From Pseudozobellia thermophila (lineage in GTDB: Bacteria > Bacteroidota > Bacteroidia > Flavobacteriales > Flavobacteriaceae): a DNA stretch of 64,000 bases. The DNA lies in NCBI RefSeq assembly GCF_900141855.1, contig NZ_FQYU01000002.1, positions 806,001-870,000 of the forward strand, written 5' to 3'. Positions 52,989 through 63,614 of the stretch are shown piece by piece. The notes beneath the pieces were generated by a model that made no database searches, was not told the origin of the DNA, and saw only the letters and a list, made by a program, of their open reading frames with translations. Within the stretch, counting starts at the first letter, position 1. Each line of letters starts with the position of its first letter. Both the position numbers and the translations under genes were made by a program.

Positions 52989-54551
52989 TTACCTGTACCC
53001 GTTATTGGTCGGGTCCGATTCCAATAGGTTGGGGTTCAGTTCAAGTTGTTGTTGCGGTATGGGCAATAACACGTGATAAGGTTGGATATTGGCCCCGGGG
53101 TTGTTCCATGCGCGATGCTGTACCGATTTTACCCTTTCCAATAGTATTCCCCAACGTATCAAATCCATACGGCGGTGGCCTTCGGCACTGAGTTCGAACT
53201 TGCGTTCTTCGTACATGGCCTCCCTGAACTGCTCTTGTGACATACCGCTCCACGGCTGGTCGGGTTCAAAGGCGCGTTCCCTGACTTTGTTGACGTAGGC
53301 GTAGGCATTGCCGGGCCCGTTCATTTCGTTTTCGGCCTCGGCCGCCATCAGGTATACATCGGCCAAGCGGAAAACGATAAAGTTTTCGGGGTGATTGCCC
53401 CGTAAGGAATTCTCTTGATCGAGATTCCAGTTCTTTCTAAAGTACGGAAACGACAATTTCCATCCCAAATATTCGGTTACTATGGTGGCGTCGTACCTCA
53501 GGTCGCCCTCCTGCCAATTTTCCCTCAAGGCAAATTCAGGCAGGGGAACCGACCAACCGTAGCCGGTCATATCCTCGTTTCTGGGCCTTAGCACCTGGTT
53601 TTGAAAATAATCGACCCGCTGGTAGGTCTGTCCGTTGATCAGGGTATCGCCGTTTCTGTTAAAAGGTTCATCGCGAATACGCGGATTGTAGTCGTCCGTT
53701 CTGGTGGTGTTCAAAGGTCCGCCGTAATCGGCTTCAAAATCGACAACAAAAATATGCTCGTCGTTGTATTGGGCACTGGGATCGGATTGATCGAAGACAT
53801 CGGCATAATTGTCGAGAAGCCGGTGCGGACTTTGATCGATCACGATATCGCATTCCGCCTTCGCCTCGGCCCATTCCCTGTCGAAAAGATGGTATTTGGC
53901 CTTTAGGGTGGCCGCCGCCCATTTTGTGGCCCTTCCCAAATCGTTGCCCGAATACGAGCCGGGAAGCAAATCAAAGGCCCTGGCCAGGTCGGCCTTCATG
54001 GCACTTCGTATCTCTGCCTTGGGATGCCTGCCGAGTACCGACCTTTCCAAGACGGGCAGGGGTTCGGTATAAAAGGGGACATCGCCCCAAAGATTCGTCA
54101 GGTGAAAATAGGCCAAGGCCCTTAAGAACAACAGTTCGCCCAATCGATGGTCGATTACCTCTTGCGAGAGGTTCTCGTTGTTCTCTATATTGAAAATAAA
54201 CTCGGTGGTGTTATTGACCACACGGTAGAGCTGTATCCATGTTCCGTTGCCGTCGGCCGTGCCTTCTTGGATCAGGTAGTTGTGTATGGATCCGTTGACG
54301 TCCCTGTTGGCCGCCTGGATATCGGCCCCACTGGTGTAGTAGTTGTCGAGTCCGCGCTGCCTGTACAGGTTGTTATCGTGATACAATCGGTAAACCCCGT
54401 TGACGGCCAGTTCGGCCTCCTTGTCATTGGTAAAGAAGGCGTCGGGCGTAATTTGGTCCCGAAGGTCTTCTTCCAAGAACTCGTCACATGAGCCCAACAC
54501 GAGAAGGCCCAAGAGCAGTATTAGAAATTTGTTCGTTATTATAGTTTTCAT
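52989..54551 (-). CDS. susD: SusD/RagB-family outer-membrane glycan-binding lipoprotein
   Basis: A 520-residue SusD-like protein with lipobox LGSC (Cys22). It has the N-terminal DEFLEEDLRDQITPDAFFTN, the TPR-helical region (ELLFLRALAYFHLTNLWGDV) and the C-terminal part with FIVFRLADVYLMAAEAENEM and EERKFELSAEGHRRMDLIRW, both strongly conserved in RagB/SusD. It sits on the cell surface as the lid of the SusC channel and captures oligosaccharides. It begins 10 bases after the SusC stop. The specificity region is unlike any I can name, so the glycan cannot be deduced from it. Confidence 0.92.
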   Translation of the reverse strand: MKTIITNKFLILLLGLLVLGSCDEFLEEDLRDQITPDAFFTNDKEAELAVNGVYRLYHDNNLYRQRGLDNYYTSGADIQAANRDVNGSIHNYLIQEGTADGNGTWIQLYRVVNNTTEFIFNIENNENLSQEVIDHRLGELLFLRALAYFHLTNLWGDVPFYTEPLPVLERSVLGRHPKAEIRSAMKADLARAFDLLPGSYSGNDLGRATKWAAATLKAKYHLFDREWAEAKAECDIVIDQSPHRLLDNYADVFDQSDPSAQYNDEHIFVVDFEADYGGPLNTTRTDDYNPRIRDEPFNRNGDTLINGQTYQRVDYFQNQVLRPRNEDMTGYGWSVPLPEFALRENWQEGDLRYDATIVTEYLGWKLSFPYFRKNWNLDQENSLRGNHPENFIVFRLADVYLMAAEAENEMNGPGNAYAYVNKVRERAFEPDQPWSGMSQEQFREAMYEERKFELSAEGHRRMDLIRWGILLERVKSVQHRAWNNPGANIQPYHVLLPIPQQQLELNPNLLESDPTNNGYR

Positions 54552-54561
54552 ATCGGTTTTT

Positions 54562-57500
54562 TTAAAATTCTACTTTTACGCCTAGGGTTATGGTTTTCGC
54601 ATACGGATATTGCCCGGAGGCAAAGCCTTGGGAAACCGAATTCAGACCGCTTCCGGCGGTAAAGTTGTTCACTTCGGGATCGCCCAGTGTAAAGTCGGAA
54701 AAAAGTAACAGGTTGGTTCCGGTCACGTAGACGTTCAAAGCGCTGAATACATCGCTGAGTCCGCCCGATTCCAAGGGAACGTTGTAATTTAAGGTCATTG
54801 TTTTCAACCTGAGGTACGACCCGTCTTCAATATTCAAACTGCTGTTCGGGTTAAACAGGCTGTTTGATGGTCCGGCCCTAGGGATATCGGAAGTTTCATT
54901 TACCCCCGCTTGCCATCGGTCAAGTACGACCGGATCTACATTTTGCTCGCCCCGTCCGAAATAGGCCGTTTGCGTTCTCACGTTAAAGATTTCGGCCCCA
55001 TAGCTTCCGTGGAAAAACACGTCCAGCGAAAGGTTCTTATAGGTAAAGGTGTTTCTAAAACCTCCGTAAAAATCGGGTATGGGGCTTCCCAGCACCTGAA
55101 AATCCTCGTCATTGATGTTCGAATCGCCATTGACATCCTCGTACCTTGGCCCCCCGATAAAGGAACGGCCCTCCCTTCCATCGGCAATGATCTCCTCTGC
55201 CGACTTATAGGTGCCCAAGTATCGCGCCCCAACAAAGGTCGGCAAGGCCTCCCCTACGATCAAACGGGCCGAATTCCCGCCTTGGTTTCCGGTAGACTGA
55301 AGGGAGATGTACTCTTGGTCGTCGAGCTCCAATATCTCGCTCTTGTTGGAGGATATGCTGATATTGGACTCCCAGGAAAAGTTATCGTTCTGTACGTTAA
55401 TGGTATTGAGGCCCAGTTCAAATCCCCTGTTTTCCACGGAACCCAAGTTCTGTAACTGGGTAGTTGAGTTGGCCCCCACCTGCCCCGATAAGGCTACCGA
55501 TAAGAGCAGGTCTTCAGTCGTTTTTTTATAATAATCGGCCTCGAAGGTAATCCTATTGCCCAAGAAGCCCAGTTCCAGTCCGAGATCCAATTGCTTCGTC
55601 GTTTCCCAGGTCAGGCCACTACTGGGCACCTTTCCGACAAGCACCCCGTTTACCAAGGAACCGTTAAAGACGGTCGTGGTATTGGCGTAAGTCGAAATGG
55701 AATTGTAAGCTTCCACCCCTTGTTCGCCGACAATACCGTAACTGCCCCTTAGTTTAAAGCGGTCGATCACGTCCGAATCGATCATAAAATCCTCTTCGTC
55801 GACATTCCATGCCACACCGACCGAGGGGAAGAAGGCATATTTGTTTCCGGTCTCGAACACCGAAGACCCATCGTACCTCCCCACCAAGGTGAGCAAATAC
55901 TTGCTTTTATAGCCATAGTTGACCCTGCCCAAGAAGGAGGTCAAGGTTCGTTGACCGTAACCCGAACCCACTGTTGCAGTCTCCGAATCGCCCAAGGCCA
56001 AGTTGTTAAAAAGCACTACATCGTTCGGAAAGTTTTCGGCCTCGGAAAAGGTACTCTCGTTGTTGTCCTTCTGCCAGGTAAAGCCCCCGAGCAATTTGAT
56101 CGAATGGTCTTCGAGATCTAAATTGTAATTGAAGGTGTTTTCATTCAATATACTCTTCGAAAAATTGGTGTTGATCCTACCATAGCCACCGTTAACGCGC
56201 TCCGGTAAGATCCCGGGGAGGTAATTGTTCTGTTTTACGTAGTTCAACTGTGCCCCGAAGGTAGATTTGAACGAAAGGTTTTTGGCAATCTCGTATTCCA
56301 CATAGGCATTGGTGATCAATTGGGTAACCAGGTCATGGTCTACGCGCAATTGTATATCGGCTTCCGGATTACGCTCCAAACCTGCGCTAATAGGATTTTC
56401 AAAGGAAAAGCTTCCATCCTCAAGGTAAACGGGCCTGATGGGCAATACATTGGCAACGATGCCGCTGTAATCCACTTTGTTGTTTTCTATCTTATAATGG
56501 GTCATATTGGCCCGGATACCGGCCTTGAAGCGGTCCGACACCTTGACATCCAAATTGGTCCGGAAATTTACCCGTTCCAAACCGGACCCTCTCAACAGCC
56601 CCTTCTGGTTAAAGTAGTTGGCCGAAATAAAGTAGTTGGCGTTTTCCGAATTACCGGTAATGGAAACATCGGTATTGGAAATGGCACCCGGCTGCTCCAC
56701 CAAATCCAACCAATCGGTCGTAGTGGTGTTTTCGGGATCTAATACCAGGGGCAACGAAGTGTCGGTATACCCAAAACCATCGGGTCCGGGCACAAACTGG
56801 TACGACTCGTTTTTATAATCGATAAAATCCTGCCCCCCAAGAATATCGATCCGATTGGCCGTTTCCTGTAGACTGTAATAATGGTTGATCGTAACAACGG
56901 GTTTACCGGGGGCCATGCCCCTACCGTTCTTGGTCGTGATCAGAATAACCCCCGACGCCCCACGGGTACCGTAAATGGACAGGGCGGTGGCATCCTTTAA
57001 TATTTCAATCGACTCGATATCGTTTACGTTGATCGTATTGAGGTTAAAGCCCGTACCGGCAATGAACCCATCGACAACGTAGAGCGGGTCGTTGTTTCCG
57101 TTGATCGAACTGTTGCCCCGAATACGAATAGTGGCGCCCGCACCCGGTGTACCGCTGTTCGACGTGACCTCAACGCCCGTGGCACGGCCTTGAAGGGCCT
57201 GGTCTACCCTTGCCACCGGTTGGTTCTCAAGCACATCCGATTTTACCGAGGCCACCGAAGACACCAGGTCTTTCTTACTGGAAGTACCGTAGCCGATGAC
57301 CACCACTTCTTCCAACAGTGCAACGTCTTCGGCCATGACCACGTTTATAGTGGTGCGACCGGACACCTGCACACTTTGGGTCACAAAGCCCAAATAACTA
57401 AACTCCAAGGCGGCCCCTTCCGGAGCCTCGATAGCATATTTTCCATCAAAATCGGCTACGGTTCCCACCGTGCTTCCCTTAACCAATACGTTCACGCCCG

Positions 57501-57609
57501 GGAGCGGTTGACCCGACTCGTCCGTAATGGTTCCCGTCACATTTTGCTGTGCCTGAAGCGATACCGTGCCCAGAAACAGCAATAGCAATAACATTCTTTT
57601 TAAAGTCAT
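54562..57609 (-). CDS. susC: SusC/RagA-family TonB-dependent transporter
   Basis: A 1015-residue outer-membrane receptor. Signal peptide 1-20, then a CarboxypepD_reg-like domain (about 22-95, VTGTITDESGQPLPGVNVLV, the typical SusC extension), the plug (VVVIGYGTSSKKDLVSSVAS, then VDQALQGRATGVEVTSNSGT and TIRIRGNSSINGNNDPLYVV) and the 22-strand barrel ending in TLGVKVEF with a terminal Phe. It imports oligosaccharides using energy from TonB-ExbBD. It is the first gene of the minus-strand operon and divergent from the HTCS regulator. No anti-sigma interaction domain is present, consistent with control by the HTCS instead of a sigma/anti-sigma pair. Confidence 0.93.
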   Translation of the reverse strand: MTLKRMLLLLLFLGTVSLQAQQNVTGTITDESGQPLPGVNVLVKGSTVGTVADFDGKYAIEAPEGAALEFSYLGFVTQSVQVSGRTTINVVMAEDVALLEEVVVIGYGTSSKKDLVSSVASVKSDVLENQPVARVDQALQGRATGVEVTSNSGTPGAGATIRIRGNSSINGNNDPLYVVDGFIAGTGFNLNTINVNDIESIEILKDATALSIYGTRGASGVILITTKNGRGMAPGKPVVTINHYYSLQETANRIDILGGQDFIDYKNESYQFVPGPDGFGYTDTSLPLVLDPENTTTTDWLDLVEQPGAISNTDVSITGNSENANYFISANYFNQKGLLRGSGLERVNFRTNLDVKVSDRFKAGIRANMTHYKIENNKVDYSGIVANVLPIRPVYLEDGSFSFENPISAGLERNPEADIQLRVDHDLVTQLITNAYVEYEIAKNLSFKSTFGAQLNYVKQNNYLPGILPERVNGGYGRINTNFSKSILNENTFNYNLDLEDHSIKLLGGFTWQKDNNESTFSEAENFPNDVVLFNNLALGDSETATVGSGYGQRTLTSFLGRVNYGYKSKYLLTLVGRYDGSSVFETGNKYAFFPSVGVAWNVDEEDFMIDSDVIDRFKLRGSYGIVGEQGVEAYNSISTYANTTTVFNGSLVNGVLVGKVPSSGLTWETTKQLDLGLELGFLGNRITFEADYYKKTTEDLLLSVALSGQVGANSTTQLQNLGSVENRGFELGLNTINVQNDNFSWESNISISSNKSEILELDDQEYISLQSTGNQGGNSARLIVGEALPTFVGARYLGTYKSAEEIIADGREGRSFIGGPRYEDVNGDSNINDEDFQVLGSPIPDFYGGFRNTFTYKNLSLDVFFHGSYGAEIFNVRTQTAYFGRGEQNVDPVVLDRWQAGVNETSDIPRAGPSNSLFNPNSSLNIEDGSYLRLKTMTLNYNVPLESGGLSDVFSALNVYVTGTNLLLFSDFTLGDPEVNNFTAGSGLNSVSQGFASGQYPYAKTITLGVKVEF

Positions 57610-57717
57610 AATAATAGTTGATGTTGGTTAAATTTATTGGCCTTAGGTGTTGAGCTGCCTAAGGCTTGGCGTAAATATAGGGGGCAGACCCGCCCCAAGC
57701 GTCTCATATGGGTGCAC

Positions 57718-57770
57718 AAATGTTGCGCACGGCGCTTTTACTCCCGTTTAACCTCCTATTTGCAACATTT
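57718..57770. promoter_or_regulatory. Inverted repeat in the SusC-HTCS divergent promoter
   Basis: AAATGTTGC (57718-57726) and GCAACATTT (57762-57770) are perfect 9-bp inverted arms 35 bases apart, in the gap 57610-57925. GCAACATT recurs at 62060-62067 ahead of the sulfatase at 62145. A candidate binding site for the HTCS; also present are TATATTTA elements resembling -7 boxes on both strands. Confidence 0.4.
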
Positions 57771-57925
57771 ATACCCTATATTTAAATCGTATAAAGATGA
57801 TCGATACACCCAAAAAGGGGATGTATAAGCCCAAAATGGGGTTCCAAAACCTTTGAGCCTGAGCGAAAAAGGTTGGTAGCCCTGCCTTTGGTCAGTAAAG
57901 AATTGCCACAACCAAGCCAACCCTT

Positions 57926-60900
57926 ATGAAGCTGATAACCCCGTTATTGATACTGCTGTTTCTTTGGAGTCCGTCCCAGGCCCAGGATACCAATGCCTAT
58001 TTCCATTCGCTACATATCGCCGATAGCCGGTTCAATAAAAAAACAAATGTGATCTACGAAGACCATTTGGGCTATTTATGGCTAGGTACCGATAGTGGCC
58101 TATACCGATACGACGGCCATTCGCTGGTAGAAAACCAATACGATGTTTTTGATGACACGTCGATACCCAATAACAGTATCAACTCGGTGGTCGAAGACGA
58201 CCATGGCAACCTGTGGATAGGGAGCGAAAGTTATCTTATAAGGTACGATCGTGCGGCCAATAGCTTTAAAGGCTTTTACAAGAACAACAGGACCACCGTT
58301 CTGGGGAAGTCAAAAGACGGTACGGTCTGGGCCAACCTTCGCAATACGGGCATAGTGAGAATCCTGCCCCATAACGAACTGGCAAAGGTCGAGTTCAAGA
58401 CCGAATTGAACTATCGGCAAAAAGGCGCAATATGGGATCCCGAAAAGAAGGTAAACGATTTTTGCGAAGACCTTTTTGGCCGAAGTTGGTTCGCCACTCC
58501 CAAGGGTATTTTGGCCCTTGACCCCCAACACATGCTGGTCGATACGGGCTTCGCCATGAACACCTTCTTTCTTCGACACGCCGAAAACAACACCCTATTG
58601 GCCGCTACCGACAAGGGGCTGTATCTTCTTGAGTACTCCAAAAGCGCCCCTATCCTAAAAATCATCGATAAGATAGACGGCTTTGGCGCAAGCGACCAAG
58701 GCCCCACCACTTTCACTTCCCTATCCATCGACAGAAATTCCAATACCGTATGGGCCAGCACCCAATCGGGCCTGTACAAGGGAGAAAAAACCAACTCCTC
58801 CTACGCCTTTACCCATGTGGGCGACAGCCGAAAACACGATAACACCCCCTACGAAAACCAAATCAATGCCTCTATAGTGGATCGGTACAACAACCTCTGG
58901 GTAGCGACCAATAAAGGGGTCAAAAAACACAGCGACAGAAATTCAATTTTCGAGTACACGGTTATCGACGACAAATTCAATAACCACTTTACCCAAAACC
59001 TTTTGCTCACCCCAGAAAACGACCTCCTCGCAACCATCGACCGTAAAGGCCTTTACCGCTATAATACGGAGACCAAGAGCGCACAGCAGCTATTGCCAAG
59101 CGATGAAGGGTACAGCTTGGTAAAAACGGATTTTACACAAAGGCAGCTACTGTATGCCACGGGAAAGCACCTTTTGATCTCAAAAAACTATCGCCAGGGA
59201 GCCGCACAGGTTCAATTCGACACCTTGGGCACATTCAACTACACCATTCGCGACATCGTTACGCCCAACAGCCATGAAATATGGTTGGGCCTATGGGGCG
59301 GAGGCATCAAGGTCGTCTCTCCCGAAGGGACCATGGACTACTTTAGGCGAAAGGTGGTTTCGGTGCTTTCGGGGAAAAACGTTTCGGTGATGCATCTCGA
59401 CCAAAAACAAAACCTATGGATCGGCACCCGTGGTGACGGACTCTTTAAGGTCAACCTGATCAAGGAAGACATAAAGGTGTTCAGCCCCACATCGGACAAC
59501 GGCCTGAGCTCCAATGCCATTCTATGCCTCGTCGAAGATGGAAAAAGCAATATTTGGATCGGCACAAGGGGCGGTGGACTGAATTTTTACCATGCGGAAC
59601 ATGAAACCATAAAAAGTTACAGCAAGAACAAAGGCCTACTATCGACGACCATCGCCAGTATCGCCAAAGATGCTTCGGGCAACCTATGGTTGAGCACGAG
59701 GGACGGCATTTCGCTATTCGATACCAAGGAAGAAAAATTTGTAAACTTCGGAATCGAAGACGGGGTTACCGAAAGTCATTTTATGTTCAACTCCCATGCG
59801 GTCGCCCCCAATGGAAAAATCTATTTTGGATGCCCGGGCGGTTTCTTTTCGGTAAATCCACAAAACTACAAAAAGACCTCTTTGGTACCCACTACGATAA
59901 TTACCAGTTACACTATTTTTGAAGACTTTAACCAAGCGAACAGGGCCGACGGTGAATTCGGCTCGAAAAAATACCTGAACACCACGGGCAGCCTCCAACT
60001 AAAACACAACAGGAACAACATTGCCTTTGAATTTTCGACTTTGGACTTTACGGCCCCCAATAAAAATGAATTCGCGTACATGCTCGAGGGCATAAACGAT
60101 TTTTGGCATTACACCAAGGCCTCGAACCGAAACGCGAATTACAACGACCTGCCCCCCGGCGACTACACCTTCAAAGTAAAAAGTACAAACAGCGACGGGA
60201 TTTGGAACGACCGGCCGGCCACGTTCAAATTTACCATTACCCCGCCCTTTTACAAGAGCAACTTGGCCTATGTGATCTATTTTTTGCTCTTGACCACCTG
60301 CGTCTACATTACGTGGATGCTCGTGCGGCGATGGTACAAGCTAAAAAAGAAGTTGGTGGCCGAAACCGTCAGCCGCGAAAAGGACAATGAGATCAACCGC
60401 ATGAAAATGGTGTTTTTTACCGATATATCGCACGAACTTCGCACCCCCTTGGCCCTCATACTCGGCACCATAGAAAAGGTGGTGAAGGACAAAAAGTTTA
60501 CCTTAAGCCCCGTTACCTCGCAAAGGATTTACAACAATAGCCTGCGCATGCACCGTCTGATCAATCAATTGATGGATATCCGAAAGTTTGACGAGGGGAA
60601 GTTTAAGCTCCAAATTTCAAAAAACGACATTGTAAAGGATATCGAGATCATTAAAAATGCCTTCAACGATTTTGCCAAAATCAATGAAATCGACTACCAA
60701 TTTACTGTCGAAGAAGGCAAGATCGTCGGTTGGTACGATGTAGACATTCTTGAAAAAATACTTTTCAACCTGCTGTCCAATGCCTTTAAGTACACCCCAA
60801 AAAAAGGAAGGATCAAAGTTTCCTTGGGGCTGGCCCCAAAGCGAGAAACCCATGGTCTTGACAAGCAATCGGGCAATTGTACCTATGTTAAGTGCAGTGT

Positions 60901-62038
60901 ACGCGACAATGGCATAGGCATTCCGCCAAAAGACCTTCCCCGTATTTTCGATCGCTACTACCAAGCCACCAAAAAATACAGCAACCAAATACCGGGAACC
61001 GGTATAGGAATGGAACTCGTCCAGAAACTGACCGAACGGCATTACGGAAAGATCGAGGTAAAAAGCGAAGAGAATATCTTTACCGAGTTTACCTTTTACC
61101 TGCCAATAAGTAAGAACAGGTACCACAAAAAGGAGCGGATTAACAAAGGCACCCCGCTGACCAAGAACTTTATCAAGAACTCCGAGTTTCAGGTAATGAA
61201 GGAGATTACCTCGGAACTGGAAAGTCCATCGACCACACACCTCCCTAGCAAACCGGTGGTTTTACTGGTCGAGGACAACGACGATCTAAGAACCATGGTA
61301 AAGGAAGAGCTTACATCCGACTTTCATATCATCGAGGCGCGCAACGGACAGGAAGGCTACACCAAATGTATCGAAGAAAGGCCCGACCTGGTTATTTGCG
61401 ATATTCTCATGCCCATCGAAGATGGTATGTCGCTGCTGCGCAGGCTAAGGAACACTGCCGAAACCAAGGCCATCCCCATTTTTATGTTGACGGCAAAGAA
61501 TGCCGAGGACACCAAAATCGAATGCCTTAGCCTGGGGGCCGACGACTATATCGAAAAGCCTTTCAGCCTGGAGTTTTTAAAGTGGAAGGTAATCAACACC
61601 TTCAAGTCGCGCAAGGAGCTCAAAGACAGGTATAGCAAAATAATCACTCCTGAGCCCAGTGCGGTAAAGGTCGACTCCAACGACGAAAAATTCATCAGAA
61701 AACTGATCTGTATCATCGAGGAGCATATTGACGACAAGGCCTTGAATGTCGAATTCCTGGCCAGCGAGGTGGGAATGAGCCGGGCCAACCTCTACCGAAA
61801 ACTACAGGCCATAAACAACGACACCCCGGTAAACTTTATCAAGGACATTCGCCTCAAACGTGCGTCACAACTGTTAAGGTCGACCAAATTGTACATTTCG
61901 GAAGTAGCCTATATGACAGGCTTCAGCAACCAAAAGTATTTCAGCAAATGTTTCAGCAAGAAATACGGCCTAAGCCCCTCGGAGTATGTCAAGCGCTACT
62001 TTGGCCATAAGGCCGAGACCGTGGAGGCGAGTGCTTAA
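57926..62038 (+). CDS. Hybrid two-component system sensor/regulator (HTCS)
   Basis: A 1370-residue one-protein signalling system. Signal peptide 1-19, a periplasmic sensor of two beta-propellers (about 25-680) with Reg_prop repeats such as VIYEDHLGYLWLGTDSGLYR and QNLWIGTRGDGLFKVN, a Y_Y_Y domain (about 680-775), one membrane helix (about 779-800, AYVIYFLLLTTCVYITWML), HisKA with phospho-His near 835 in FFTDISHELRTPLALILGT, HATPase (NLLSNAFKYTP, VRDNGIGIPPKDLPRIFDRY), receiver (about 1109-1225; phospho-Asp near 1159 in LVICDILMPIEDG) and a C-terminal AraC-type helix-turn-helix (about 1265-1365). Such proteins bind a specific oligosaccharide and activate the adjacent locus. It is divergent from SusC, which it should control. 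Confidence 0.93.
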   Translation: MKLITPLLILLFLWSPSQAQDTNAYFHSLHIADSRFNKKTNVIYEDHLGYLWLGTDSGLYRYDGHSLVENQYDVFDDTSIPNNSINSVVEDDHGNLWIGSESYLIRYDRAANSFKGFYKNNRTTVLGKSKDGTVWANLRNTGIVRILPHNELAKVEFKTELNYRQKGAIWDPEKKVNDFCEDLFGRSWFATPKGILALDPQHMLVDTGFAMNTFFLRHAENNTLLAATDKGLYLLEYSKSAPILKIIDKIDGFGASDQGPTTFTSLSIDRNSNTVWASTQSGLYKGEKTNSSYAFTHVGDSRKHDNTPYENQINASIVDRYNNLWVATNKGVKKHSDRNSIFEYTVIDDKFNNHFTQNLLLTPENDLLATIDRKGLYRYNTETKSAQQLLPSDEGYSLVKTDFTQRQLLYATGKHLLISKNYRQGAAQVQFDTLGTFNYTIRDIVTPNSHEIWLGLWGGGIKVVSPEGTMDYFRRKVVSVLSGKNVSVMHLDQKQNLWIGTRGDGLFKVNLIKEDIKVFSPTSDNGLSSNAILCLVEDGKSNIWIGTRGGGLNFYHAEHETIKSYSKNKGLLSTTIASIAKDASGNLWLSTRDGISLFDTKEEKFVNFGIEDGVTESHFMFNSHAVAPNGKIYFGCPGGFFSVNPQNYKKTSLVPTTIITSYTIFEDFNQANRADGEFGSKKYLNTTGSLQLKHNRNNIAFEFSTLDFTAPNKNEFAYMLEGINDFWHYTKASNRNANYNDLPPGDYTFKVKSTNSDGIWNDRPATFKFTITPPFYKSNLAYVIYFLLLTTCVYITWMLVRRWYKLKKKLVAETVSREKDNEINRMKMVFFTDISHELRTPLALILGTIEKVVKDKKFTLSPVTSQRIYNNSLRMHRLINQLMDIRKFDEGKFKLQISKNDIVKDIEIIKNAFNDFAKINEIDYQFTVEEGKIVGWYDVDILEKILFNLLSNAFKYTPKKGRIKVSLGLAPKRETHGLDKQSGNCTYVKCSVRDNGIGIPPKDLPRIFDRYYQATKKYSNQIPGTGIGMELVQKLTERHYGKIEVKSEENIFTEFTFYLPISKNRYHKKERINKGTPLTKNFIKNSEFQVMKEITSELESPSTTHLPSKPVVLLVEDNDDLRTMVKEELTSDFHIIEARNGQEGYTKCIEERPDLVICDILMPIEDGMSLLRRLRNTAETKAIPIFMLTAKNAEDTKIECLSLGADDYIEKPFSLEFLKWKVINTFKSRKELKDRYSKIITPEPSAVKVDSNDEKFIRKLICIIEEHIDDKALNVEFLASEVGMSRANLYRKLQAINNDTPVNFIKDIRLKRASQLLRSTKLYISEVAYMTGFSNQKYFSKCFSKKYGLSPSEYVKRYFGHKAETVEASA

Positions 62039-62144
62039 AAGGCCGTTTATGACCTTTTCGCAACATTCAGCCCCCCTTTGCGATTCGTAAGGCCCCTTAT
62101 AATTGTGCAAGATCACCATAGTTTTATTCGAGTCAAAAACGATA

Positions 62145-63614
62145 ATGATGCAACACCCTATAAAAGCCCCATCCCCAAAAATTGTTCGAACGGCCGTCCT
62201 CCTTCCCCTGCTCCTGTCATGCATATCGGTTTTTACTTCATGTCGGGGGAACAAAGAAAAACCTAGGGATAAAAAGCCGAACATCGTCCTGATAAATATC
62301 GATGACCTGGGCTATAAGGACCTTGGCTTTATGGGCAGTACCTATTACGAAACACCCCATTTGGACGCCTTGGCGAAGGAAGGGATGGTCTTTTTACGGG
62401 CCTATGCCGGCGCCTCCAACTGTGCGCCCAGTAGGGCCTGCCTCCTATCGGGACTCAATACGCCCAGGCACGGTGTATATACCGTCAGTCCATCCGATCG
62501 CGGGAATGCAAAAACCCGTAAGCTCATTCCGATCAAAAACACGCCCCACCTCAACGACACCCTTTACACCCTGCCCCAAATGCTCAAGTCGGCCGGCTAT
62601 GTCACGGGAAGTTTCGGCAAATGGCATGTAGGCCATGACCCCAAGCCCCAGGGCATCGACGTCAATGTAGGCGGGAGTTCCAAAGGGAATCCGGGCAGGA
62701 ACGGCTACTTTTCCCCTTACAACATCGATAACATTACGGATGGAAAAAGGGGGGAATACCTGACCGATAGGCTTACCCAAGAGGCCCTATCCTTTATAGA
62801 GACCCACAAAGACACTACGTTTTTTCTCTACATGCCCTATTATACCGTGCATACCCCTATCATGGGAAAAAAGGAGCTTGTGGAAAGGTTTAGGGGCAAA
62901 AAAGGGGAAAAGGGCCAGAACAGACCGGATTATGCCGCCATGGTATATGCCATGGACCAAAATGTAGGTAGGCTCATGCACGCCCTAAGGCAATACGGCC
63001 TGGAAGAGAACACCTTGGTCATATTCACTTCAGACAACGGCGGTATCAGGGCCATTTCGGGGCAAGACCCCCTAAGGGCGGGTAAAGGATCCTATTATGA
63101 AGGGGGCATTCGGGTACCCCTAGTTATCAAGTGGCCCAAAAAGATCGAACCGCAATCGGTCTGTTCCGTCCCGGTAAGCAACCTCGACTTTTACCCTACC
63201 CTACAACATATCGCACAACCTCGAAAAAAGGCGGATTTTCTCGATGGCGTAGACCTGGCACCCCTGTTCACGACGGGATCGATAGCCGACCGTGAACTGT
63301 ATTTTCATTTCCCCATTTATCTACAGCAGTACGATGGGATCAAGGACCAAGGGCGTGACCCGCTCTTTAGGACACGTCCGGGGTCGGTGATCATCTCCGG
63401 GCATTGGAAGCTTCACGAATACTTTGAAGACGGGGCCCTCGAACTATACGACCTAAGCGAGGATATTGGCGAAACCAGCAACCTGGCCCAAGAAAACCCT
63501 GAAAAAACGAAGGAACTTTACGAAAAACTAAAAAAATGGCGTGCCCGTACCCAAGCCCCGGTACCAACGGAACCGAACAGTGCCTATGACGCCGACTTCA
63601 GGCCTTACCCTTAA
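62145..63614 (+). CDS. Sulfatase (S1 family), lipoprotein
   Basis: A 489-residue sulfatase from ATG 62145 (MMQHPIKAPSPKIVR); the frame extends upstream only to a TTG at 62103. Lipobox FTSC follows a hydrophobic stretch. Active-site GASNCAPSRACLLSG holds the formylglycine Cys and Arg; also NIVLINIDDLGYKDLGFMG, GSFGKWHVGHDPKPQGIDVN and VIFTSDNGGIRAISGQDPLR. The segment GFMGSTYYETPHLDALAKEG is the usual S1 start. It lies downstream of the HTCS in the same direction, 106 bases after its stop, with a GCAACATT box in between, so it may be separately controlled. It adds to the desulfation set of the large locus. Confidence 0.85.
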   Translation: MMQHPIKAPSPKIVRTAVLLPLLLSCISVFTSCRGNKEKPRDKKPNIVLINIDDLGYKDLGFMGSTYYETPHLDALAKEGMVFLRAYAGASNCAPSRACLLSGLNTPRHGVYTVSPSDRGNAKTRKLIPIKNTPHLNDTLYTLPQMLKSAGYVTGSFGKWHVGHDPKPQGIDVNVGGSSKGNPGRNGYFSPYNIDNITDGKRGEYLTDRLTQEALSFIETHKDTTFFLYMPYYTVHTPIMGKKELVERFRGKKGEKGQNRPDYAAMVYAMDQNVGRLMHALRQYGLEENTLVIFTSDNGGIRAISGQDPLRAGKGSYYEGGIRVPLVIKWPKKIEPQSVCSVPVSNLDFYPTLQHIAQPRKKADFLDGVDLAPLFTTGSIADRELYFHFPIYLQQYDGIKDQGRDPLFRTRPGSVIISGHWKLHEYFEDGALELYDLSEDIGETSNLAQENPEKTKELYEKLKKWRARTQAPVPTEPNSAYDADFRPYP

